Source of the DNA: Rhizobium chutanense
Lineage (GTDB): Bacteria; Pseudomonadota; Alphaproteobacteria; Rhizobiales; Rhizobiaceae
Reading direction: 5' to 3'
Length of the DNA: 33,034 nucleotides
NCBI RefSeq assembly: GCF_002531935.1
Contig: NZ_NWSV01000042.1
Span: forward strand, 1 to 33,034
In this document: positions 25,624 through 31,838 of the stretch, one piece after another
How positions within the stretch are numbered: the first letter of the stretch is position 1
Layout of the letters: every line of letters starts with the position of its first letter
Position numbers and translations under genes: made by a program
The notes under the pieces: model-generated
Told to the model about the DNA's origin: nothing
The model's database searches: none
The model's input: only the letters and a program-made list of their open reading frames with translations

Positions 25624-26037
25624 ATGAAGGCGCTGAAGTCTCTCAGGCAGTTGCTGGAGATCCGCAGCCTGCGGGCGGATAATCTTTCCCGCAGCCTCTC
25701 TGAGGCGCGGGCGGACGCCGAAAACGCGCGGGAGCGGGAAACGGAAGCCTCCGAAGCGCTCGACATCGCGGCAAGCCTGGCCGCCGGCAATCCTGTCGTC
25801 GACGCATTGCGCAAGAGCGGCGCTATCTCCGCCGCCGAGCTTCAGGACGCGCTGATGCGACAATCCGTATTGCGCAGCCATGAAGCCGTTGCCGGCCTAT
25901 CGCTTGCGCAGCGCAAAGCCGACCGGCTGGCTGCGCAAGAGCGGGCAGAACACGTCGCCGCCGATTTTTCGCGGGCACAGAAGGCGGTATTGCGCACCGA
26001 ATTTTCGCTTGAAGCAGCGGAGAAAATCGACCGGTAG
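25624..26037 (+). CDS. SctO/FliJ-like T3SS stalk protein (coiled coil)
   Basis: 137 aa, almost entirely charged heptad-like helix: an N-terminal arm (KALKSLRQLLEIRSLRADNL), a central hinge near PVVDALRKSGAIS, and a second helix (LAQRKADRLAAQERAEHVAA). This antiparallel coiled-coil layout and length are typical of SctO (YscO/HrpO/y4yJ) and flagellar FliJ, the stalk inside the ATPase ring. In other rhizobial clusters this gene lies between rhcN and rhcQ, where it is missing here, so it seems to have moved to the rhcC1 unit. Coiled coils are easy to over-call, so the assignment relies on the gap it fills. Confidence 0.65.
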   Translation: MKALKSLRQLLEIRSLRADNLSRSLSEARADAENARERETEASEALDIAASLAAGNPVVDALRKSGAISAAELQDALMRQSVLRSHEAVAGLSLAQRKADRLAAQERAEHVAADFSRAQKAVLRTEFSLEAAEKIDR

Positions 26038-26041
26038 GGAG

Positions 26042-26539
26042 CTAAGAACCAGCAGATGAACCAACCGGCTTCTGTTCTTCCATCTCTTCCTCGACAATCG
26101 AGCTGACGAGGGCAACGACCCGGCTGCGCACACGCGGAGAAAGGAGCAAAACGTCGTCTATCAGACGCCGTCCCTCCGCCGTGGAAATGTAGGCAATCTT
26201 CTCATCGATCTCTGTTATGATTTGCTGGCCCTGAGTGGTTTCGGGATCTGGAAGACCTTCGAAAAACCTCGAAACAGGGATCTTGAGGCAATTGGCAAGC
26301 TCGTAGAGCATCGAAGCGCTGACGCGGTTCTTACCGCTTTCATATTTTTGTACCTGCTGCAAACTGACCCCGATGCCGGCGCCGAGATCCCCTAGGGATA
26401 CATTCGACTGCATTCGGCGGATACGGATTTGCTGTCCGACATGCCGATCAACTGGATGCACCAACTCGCGCGCTACATTCGACTGTTCGGCTTGCGCAGG
26501 CCTCGAAGTCCGGACCTGTGCTGCTGCATAGCGCTTCAT
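26042..26539 (-). CDS. XRE-family (PraR-like) transcriptional regulator
   Basis: 165 aa from ATG 26539. Residues about 30-95 form a Cro/C1 helix-turn-helix (VDRHVGQQIRIRRMQ, GVSLQQVQKYESGKNRVSAS, IPVSRFFEG). The C-terminal region (YISTAEGRRLIDDVLLLSPR) resembles the tail of rhizobial PraR, a repressor of biofilm and quorum-sensing genes. The open frame extends upstream to 26806 but crosses a dense hairpin region without coding character, so I reject the longer start. It converges on the sctO-like gene with only four bases between stop codons. It is the only DNA-binding regulator seen in the T3SS region, making it a candidate controller, but no target site is proven. Confidence 0.85.
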   Translation of the reverse strand: MKRYAAAQVRTSRPAQAEQSNVARELVHPVDRHVGQQIRIRRMQSNVSLGDLGAGIGVSLQQVQKYESGKNRVSASMLYELANCLKIPVSRFFEGLPDPETTQGQQIITEIDEKIAYISTAEGRRLIDDVLLLSPRVRSRVVALVSSIVEEEMEEQKPVGSSAGS

Positions 26540-26618
26540 GGTGGATACCCCGATGGAGAGTTTCACGCGGTGCGCCCCCGCTGAAAACTCGCTAAACCCA
26601 CTGATCGGGGAGTTGGAA

Positions 26619-26800
26619 ACCGTACACGACGGTCCTGTGGCCTTTAGTTCCGAGGAACCTGGACATACGCCACAGGCTCCTCGACCGAAGGTCAAGGAGT
26701 GTGATGCCGTTACGGCCGGCATCAACCACGTGTAGGGGTTTCCACACCCCAGGGCAGCGCGTACTGCCCTATCGAAAAAGATAGCGGGAATCCGCCCGCT
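26619..26800 (-). ncRNA. dense array of eight consecutive hairpins; candidate structured RNA or leader
   Basis: Successive perfect or near-perfect inverted repeats fill this stretch with gaps of zero to a few bases. They are ACCGT/ACGGT (26619-26633), CCTGTGGC/GCCACAGG enclosing GTTCC/GGAAC (26634-26676), CTCCTcGACC/GGTCaAGGAG (26677-26699), GATGCCG/CGGCATC (26703-26723), GGGG/CCCC (26735-26750), AGGGCAG/CTGCCCT (26751-26770), CTATC/GATAG (26769-26784) and AGCGGG/CCCGCT (26783-26800). On the minus strand the third hairpin closes with C-UUCG-G, which favours a minus-strand RNA. It would be either a structured 5' leader of the XRE gene (start at 26539) or a separate RNA. I do not recognise the family; a protein-binding DNA element is an alternative. 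Confidence 0.5.
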
Positions 26801-26827
26801 GCGCAACCGAATTCTTTACAAGATCCA

Positions 26828-27382
26828 ATGGCTTCCCTTTACGCTCGGACACTTGCCTCAAAAGCGAGAGGTCACGCTTCGGGCGGTAAAGTGGTCAGAA
26901 AACCAAAGGAGGTGCGATCAGCGGAACGCCCATTGCGAGGATTGTCTGCCCACTCTCCCGGAAGAGATGACGATGACACCTGGGAGAGCGCGGACGTCGT
27001 GGCGATCGAGGAGACGGACGATACCGTCACCGTACTTCTCTGGCATCTGAAATACTCGCAGGCAGTAATGGGGCGCCGGGCGGACGATCTTTACCTCGTT
27101 TGCGGTCAAGCACAGAAGGGGGTGAAGGGGACATGGAGCTTGAAGAACCTCATCAACCACCTGACCGTGAGAGAAACATCACATCTTAAGGGCCGGGCCC
27201 GTTTCATTCGAGGCAGCCTGAATGACTTGGCCACGCTTCGAAAGGCTGCCCAACGCAAGTTCATCGAGTACCGGATCGGGATTGTACAGCCGGGTCTTAA
27301 CGGTGAAAACATACCCGCAGAACATCTTGCGCTTCTGGGAGCGACTGCCACTTCATACTGTCTGTCACCGGGTGTCCCCTAA
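26828..27382 (+). pseudogene. degraded C-terminal fragment of a larger protein, unknown
   Basis: 184 aa open frame. The middle (VVAIEETDDTVTVLLWHLKY, then RRADDLYLVCGQAQKG and RKFIEYRIGIVQPGL) looks like genuine protein. It recalls, from memory only, the C-terminal region of large helicase/nuclease-type proteins of defence islands. The first 40 residues and the last 15 (after EHLALLGATATSYC) lose coding character. There is no clear Shine-Dalgarno at the start. I interpret it as a truncated remnant; the family naming is weak. Confidence 0.35.
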
Positions 27383-27665
27383 TGACTGTCGCGAACCGCA
27401 CCGATCCAGCTTAGCTGCCGGCCACCGTCTCCAGCGGCGCTACTTTCCATGACGGCAGGGCCGCCGCGAACTGTCACGGCCTTCTTGGGGCTTTCGATAT
27501 CGAAATTGACGTTGTAGCGGTTCCACTCTGTAACAGCGGCAGAGCCGCCGACAAAATCAGGGGTAGGAATGCTCGATGTCCTGCCGATTGTTGCGGCGGG
27601 TGCATAGCTGCAGTGCAACATAGACGCTGGCTTCATGGCGCTGGCCCGAGTATTGCTATTTTCAT

Positions 27666-27822
27666 CGAAGCGATGCTTCCTCCCGCAACGCTTCGAAGTT
27701 TAGACGGCCCACTCCTCCTCCCAAAGGGACGTCTGTGGGAACAGCGGCACTCCTCCTCCCAGGTCGCCGTTCGGTTCTTTTAGGAAAGCCTGCCGCACCT
27801 CCTCCCGCGGCAGGCTTTTCTA
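27666..27822 (+). ncRNA. small RNA with four anti-Shine-Dalgarno loops (alpha-r14/NfeR1-like)
   Basis: A 5' hairpin (CGAAGCG 27666-27672 / CGCTTCG 27689-27695) presents TTCCTCCC in its loop. CCTCCTCCC then recurs at 27714-27722, 27752-27760 and 27798-27806. The last copy is the loop of a textbook terminator: AAAGCCTGCCGC (27785-27796) / GCGGCAGGCTTT (27807-27818), followed by TTTTCTATTT. Repeated CCUCCUCCC loops that pair with ribosome binding sites are the hallmark of the alphaproteobacterial alpha-r14 (NfeR1) trans-acting sRNAs. CTATTT at 27656-27661 is a plausible rhizobial -10 box placing +1 near 27667; the -35 is weak (CTTCAT, 19-base spacer). Confidence 0.8.
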
Positions 27823-27939
27823 TTTCGGGGCGATGGGCCGTCAGAGCCCGAGATCAAGTTGGGACTGGGGTCGTGCATTGCCGATCGGAGGTCGTCAGCG
27901 TTGAAAGCGTGACGCCGAGCAGCCGCACTGGCCGCTTGA

Positions 27940-28512
27940 ATGGATAGACAGTCGCCAATCGACGGGGCATCGTTCGATGGTGTGCTCGAAGATCTTGGCT
28001 GGTTCGGCAAACGGTTCACGCCGGACATGCGCGCCGATGTGCTGCTGTTTCGAGCGGGAGACCGGCGGCTGGTTGCCGTGGATCCCAAATGGATCCCGCT
28101 TCGGCTAACGTTGCGTTTTTATAAGATCGACAGGACGCGTTTGGCAAGCAACCAAGTTTTCCTATCTCCAGCGCCGGCTGCGGGCGAGGGCCCGGTCGCG
28201 TCTTTGAAGGCCATGATGTTCGGCTGCGTCAAGAGCGCGGCCATGGTCTATGACGATCAACCCATCGTCGACCATTTCCGGCGGATCGACGCCGAGAGGA
28301 TCATGGGCGCGAAATTTCGCTCTGCGCAAGTAAGGCACGAACCGTCGAGACGGCAGTTCCTAATGAGCTCATCGAAAGGTCATATCATGCTGAAATACAA
28401 GCTCTACGTACTCGTGGTAAAAGCCGACGGGAATCTCGCGATCCTCGCCGCGCTTGCCATGGTTCTTACCGCGATATGGCGCGGCGTTTTACCTATAGGA
28501 AGTTTCTACTAA
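27940..28512 (+). CDS. truncated GXWXG/DUF4334-type protein, probably degraded
   Basis: 190 aa frame. Residues 12-60 (FDGVLEDLGWFGKRF, LLFRAGDRRLVAVDPKWIPL) and 85-125 (SLKAMMFGCVKSAAMVYDDQ, then HFRRIDAERIMG) match the order of GXWXG plus DUF4334 proteins. These are small uncharacterised proteins common in actinobacteria and rhizobia. The N-terminal GXWXG motif that names the family is absent, because the frame is closed by a stop directly before ATG 27940. After IMGAK the sequence turns into an unrelated tail with a hydrophobic end (ILAALAMVLTAIWRGVLPI). Both ends therefore look lost and it is probably non-functional. Confidence 0.5.
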   Translation: MDRQSPIDGASFDGVLEDLGWFGKRFTPDMRADVLLFRAGDRRLVAVDPKWIPLRLTLRFYKIDRTRLASNQVFLSPAPAAGEGPVASLKAMMFGCVKSAAMVYDDQPIVDHFRRIDAERIMGAKFRSAQVRHEPSRRQFLMSSSKGHIMLKYKLYVLVVKADGNLAILAALAMVLTAIWRGVLPIGSFY

Positions 28513-28518
28513 AAGACT

Positions 28519-28547
28519 GGAGGTGCAGGATCATTCCTGCACCCTCC
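28519..28547. terminator. bidirectional terminator-like hairpin between convergent genes
   Basis: GGTGCAGGA (28522-28530) and TCCTGCACC (28535-28543) form a perfect 9-bp stem with a TCAT loop, extended by GGAG/CTCC through a small bulge. It lies between the ends of the DUF4334 gene (28512) and the HAD gene (28582). A-rich sequence on the left gives the minus-strand transcript a short T run. Confidence 0.6.
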
Positions 28548-28581
28548 TCACATATCACCACGTTCGCAGTACGCGTGTCAC

Positions 28582-29331
28582 CTATCTCTCACGCGCAACA
28601 GCGGAAACGACAAGGTCTGTCATTTGAGAGTTACCCGGAGCGCCCCACCAGTCGCAGAGGGACAGGTAGGAGAAGTCGCTCACACTGTCACCGTAGCCGA
28701 TCACTGGGCGACCTGGATGCTCCGTCCGAAGCTTTTTGAGCAGAAATTGTGAGGCCACCCGTTTTGAGATCGCAGGCGGAACTAGCGCAAGGTTATTGCC
28801 GTTGTGGTGTCGAACCCAACCCCGTTTTTCTCGAATGATCGGCACAATCTCTTCAAGGCGTGAGCCGTCTCCGTCAATCTCTTTGAAGACAACATATGTC
28901 GCGAGATCAGCTTCCATCACCGACCAGCACCGGATGTGGACGCCAAGTTCCCTCGCCTTGGTCCTGCCCTCATCGAGGAGCTTATCGAAAAAGCCGGCAA
29001 GCGGCCGGAGCTCCCTTGCGACGACCTCATGCCATTCGGCGTCAGGCTTGCCGTCCTTTTTGAGGATGACGGCACCGTTCGATACGATTGAGTAGCTTTC
29101 AAACGCGATCGTAACGCGCGAAAGAGCCTCAGAGCCGCGCGCCGTAACCGGGATGGCCTCCGTGGAGACGAGCAGCCACTCGACAAAGGCAGCTTGAATC
29201 TTCGTCATATAGGAGTTGCTTCCATTAATGGATTTGGACGCCAATACCAGATCGGCTTCCGCAATCTCCGGTATCTTTTTCTTGGTTTGAAACAAGGTGT
29301 CGTCGAGGTCCACCAGAGCAATGGGCTTCAT
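28582..29331 (-). CDS. HAD-superfamily phosphatase of a Ter-linked stress operon
   Basis: 249 aa. HAD motif I is at the N-terminus (VDLDDTLF, residues 7-14) with both nucleophile and acid/base Asp. Motif IV is near the C-terminus (GYGDSVSDFSYL), with an upstream Lys-rich motif III region (LLKKLRTEH). The large intervening cap suggests a Cof-like (class C2) sugar- or nucleotide-phosphate phosphatase. GGAG precedes the ATG. It is the last gene of a three-gene minus-strand set; HAD phosphatases of this kind accompany StiP and PRTase-TRSP proteins in Ter-associated clusters, where a nucleoside-like metabolite is proposed. The substrate is unknown. The gene looks intact. Confidence 0.8.
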   Translation of the reverse strand: MKPIALVDLDDTLFQTKKKIPEIAEADLVLASKSINGSNSYMTKIQAAFVEWLLVSTEAIPVTARGSEALSRVTIAFESYSIVSNGAVILKKDGKPDAEWHEVVARELRPLAGFFDKLLDEGRTKARELGVHIRCWSVMEADLATYVVFKEIDGDGSRLEEIVPIIREKRGWVRHHNGNNLALVPPAISKRVASQFLLKKLRTEHPGRPVIGYGDSVSDFSYLSLCDWWGAPGNSQMTDLVVSAVARER

Positions 29332-29489
29332 ATGCGTACTCCAAAATGCGACTGGTTAAATATTTGATCGATTGCCAGATGTGAGCTTTCGCGGATTCTC
29401 CATTGGCAATGAATTTTACGATACGGAATTTGTCACATCTCAGTTTCCTTGACCTGCGCGCCGAGCTCGTAAGTAGACATACGTGGAGA

Positions 29490-30590
29490 TTAGGAGACGT
29501 GCCGGATCAGCGTGACGGCGCGGTAGGGGGCGATCTTTCTAGGGGAGACGACATACGGGACGCCTTTGTTGTCGATCAGGTACATGAGGGCCGCGAGTTC
29601 TGGATCGGTTGGCGACGAGACGTACACCTTTTCCGGCACACGTCGCAGGATGGCCCTGGTCGCCTCCGCAATGCCCGGCTTTACTCGGTTGATGTTCGTT
29701 ACGGCGTCCTCCCCCATCACCCAGGCGACGGCAGCGGCGGCGGCATCGCGATGCGCCCGGCGGGTCTCGATACTCCAGACGCTCGGGATTTCGGTTGCAA
29801 TCACAGTGGAGACATCATTCCACATACCATCCACGAATGATCGGGAAATATCGTGTTCCGCGAGATTATCCCACTGGACGCAGGCGTGGAAGTCACCGGG
29901 ACCGACGAGGGCAGCGTTGAGGATCGAGCGGCTGATAAGCCCGGATACGGTGCATCCTAGCATTCCGGAGGGAATAAGCCAGTCGTCGCCCGATGCGGCG
30001 AGCCATGCGCAGCCGCAGGGGTCGGCCAATACAACTAGCCGCGCAGGCCGGTCTGAGTAGTCCTTGAAGCTCTTTTCGAGTTGGTTCGCAATTGCTCCTT
30101 TGCCCGTCCAGCTATCTACGAAGACGATGCTCTCGACAGGACGCCTGGCAAGAATGTGGCGCATAGCCTCGTCGTCAACGCCCTTGTCGCGAATGATCGA
30201 CAACCCGTAGTGTCCGACGTCCCGGCCGAGTAAGGCGATGGCCCTCTTGAGAAGGATGCCGAAGGGCACGCCGGCGCGGACCAAACTGACAAGGGTAATA
30301 GGACCCTCGACCGACTGCACGATCGCGAGGGCGAGGCGTGCCGTCTCGGCGCCCATGCGCGGGCCACCAGTGGCCATGGCCTTAGCAAACAGCTCCATGT
30401 ATTCGCGGGTCGGGGCCATCTCGGCGGAAATCATTTCCGAGTAATGCCGCCGCCCGGATTGGATGGCCTCTTCCCTCGTGGCCGTGTCAGTAGGCTGAAT
30501 ATCCACTCTCTTGAGAAGGAGCGTCACGTCGTATTCGGCGTAGGAGCCTAGTGTGGCAGGGGAGGCGATGCTGTCATAGGTATCCCCCAT
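29490..30590 (-). CDS. StiP-like protein (proposed cysteine protease/PELOTA) of a Ter-linked stress operon
   Basis: 366 aa, soluble. The sequence contains SLVRAGVPFGILLKRAIALL, GHYGLSIIRDKGVDDEAM, IVFVDSWTGKGAIANQLEKS and VVLADPCGCAWLAASGDDWL, an arrangement I recognise as the StiP family found with tellurite-resistance-like stress genes. Its central part looks like a phosphoribosyltransferase-type fold (VFVDSWTGKG), while the C-terminal 60 residues resemble the PELOTA-like RNA-binding domain (VYVSSPTDPELAALMYLI). It is 114 bases downstream of the PRTase gene and 158 bases upstream of the HAD gene on the same strand. Catalytic residues were not assigned. The function is inferred only from the operon type. 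Confidence 0.7.
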   Translation of the reverse strand: MGDTYDSIASPATLGSYAEYDVTLLLKRVDIQPTDTATREEAIQSGRRHYSEMISAEMAPTREYMELFAKAMATGGPRMGAETARLALAIVQSVEGPITLVSLVRAGVPFGILLKRAIALLGRDVGHYGLSIIRDKGVDDEAMRHILARRPVESIVFVDSWTGKGAIANQLEKSFKDYSDRPARLVVLADPCGCAWLAASGDDWLIPSGMLGCTVSGLISRSILNAALVGPGDFHACVQWDNLAEHDISRSFVDGMWNDVSTVIATEIPSVWSIETRRAHRDAAAAAVAWVMGEDAVTNINRVKPGIAEATRAILRRVPEKVYVSSPTDPELAALMYLIDNKGVPYVVSPRKIAPYRAVTLIRHVS

Positions 30591-30704
30591 GGGAGTGATG
30601 TCCTTAGATAACGCGACAGCAGTGTTGTGTCGCCGTGGACTGGCGGAAATGTCCGATCGAGTGAGCCGATTTCGAAGCGGCAGACCGCATGGCCTAAGGC
30701 GGCT

Positions 30705-31838
30705 TCATTCACCTTCTACGTCTGAAAGGACAATGGGATCGCCCAGTGCGGACATCAGGCTGGCACAGACATTTTCCGGGCCTGTCTCCGAGCAGAGTAT
30801 AATTTTCGAGTACAGCGCTGGATCGACGTTGTAGAGGTAATGTGGAACTGTTCCGCCGTAGTTGTCGGAGAACGAAAGTACTGAACCGATCGCGTGGCCT
30901 TTCGACAGGGGAGAACGCGTCACGGATGAATAGAAAACCTCAGCGCCCTCCTTTTCCAAGCGCTCCGCAAGCAGGAAGGGCTGCCACACGTGTTCGCCCG
31001 TTCCGAGTACGAGGGTAATCCCGTCATCGGCAGCGTTTGCATTGAGACCCTGCAAGTGATCGACGACGCCGAGACGCGCCCAGTCTCGAGCGACGTCGGG
31101 ACAGACCTCGGGCCGCTTAGGACGGTCACAGGAAGGGACCTGCGGAGTAGCTGCCGTGAAATCCCCACGCGGAGTCCAACTGTACCGTCCGGAAACGATA
31201 GTAGCCTCACTGACTGTTCCCGTGATCTCCGCGCGGGCAGCGCCTTCTGACCAGTCGGTAAGCGTAAGTAGGACTGTGTGCTTCAGCTTCAAACGAATTT
31301 TTGCGGGAAGGGCAGCGAAGATGTTGGCAAATGTCTTACCTGTCGAAGCCTCATCGTCAACGAGTACCAAGCCGGTCGCACCATGAACCAAGTCGCGGAG
31401 CCTTGCCTCGCATGGTTCGTGCAGGAGGTGCCGCGGGGCATGGCTATGCTCTTCCTCAAATTCGCACAGCAGCGGCAGTTTAAGATCATGGCGAGTGGAG
31501 CAGATATATATTGCATCGCCGCGACCAGTGAGTTCGCGGAACCGCCGATGGACACCCGCACCAAGGCCAATGCCCGCTTCGGCTATTCCGATGAACAAAA
31601 CCGGACCAGGAATATCGGCAGGAATCTGACGTGCAAGGAGGTCGAATGCATTTCCCATGACCGAAGGGCGGATCGGCAGGAATCGACCAAGAACCTTGGA
31701 AACAAACAGAAACGAGCGGTTCGGGTTGATTCGCTGCCCGAAGCCGAACATCTCGATGGGGGGTACAAGGCTTCGATCCACGTGAACCGAGATAGTGCCG
31801 TCGGCGAGTTGCGCAGAGTATGTTGAAGGATTCACCAT
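30705..31838 (-). CDS. phosphoribosyltransferase-TRSP domain protein of a Ter-linked stress operon
   Basis: 377 aa, first gene of the minus-strand trio. The N-terminal two thirds form a PRTase domain. LFIGIAEAGIGLGAG and the PRPP-binding loop LVLVDDEASTGKT (near residue 160) match the VxVDDxxxTG pattern. The C-terminal part (LGTGEHVWQPFLLAERLEKE, VTRSPLSKGHAIGSVLSF, GGTVPHYLYNVDP) fits the TRSP domain that follows PRTase_2 in Ter-linked systems. Such proteins are proposed to build or salvage a nucleotide-like compound. The ATG at 31838 has only a weak Shine-Dalgarno. No ATP-grasp partner, usual in larger versions, lies in the window. Confidence 0.75.
   Translation of the reverse strand: MVNPSTYSAQLADGTISVHVDRSLVPPIEMFGFGQRINPNRSFLFVSKVLGRFLPIRPSVMGNAFDLLARQIPADIPGPVLFIGIAEAGIGLGAGVHRRFRELTGRGDAIYICSTRHDLKLPLLCEFEEEHSHAPRHLLHEPCEARLRDLVHGATGLVLVDDEASTGKTFANIFAALPAKIRLKLKHTVLLTLTDWSEGAARAEITGTVSEATIVSGRYSWTPRGDFTAATPQVPSCDRPKRPEVCPDVARDWARLGVVDHLQGLNANAADDGITLVLGTGEHVWQPFLLAERLEKEGAEVFYSSVTRSPLSKGHAIGSVLSFSDNYGGTVPHYLYNVDPALYSKIILCSETGPENVCASLMSALGDPIVLSDVEGE

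Noticed and set aside
26540..26806. N-terminal extension of the XRE regulator in an open frame
   Set aside because: The frame runs through the hairpin array, has no coding texture, and family members start near the ATG at 26539.
27379..27636. 85-aa minus-strand frame between the degraded ORF and the sRNA
   Set aside because: No Shine-Dalgarno or recognisable domain; a short stretch looks protein-like but not enough to call a gene.
27735..27947. Plus-strand frame of 70 aa overlapping the sRNA
   Set aside because: It crosses the terminator and C-rich loops of the sRNA, which explain the sequence better.
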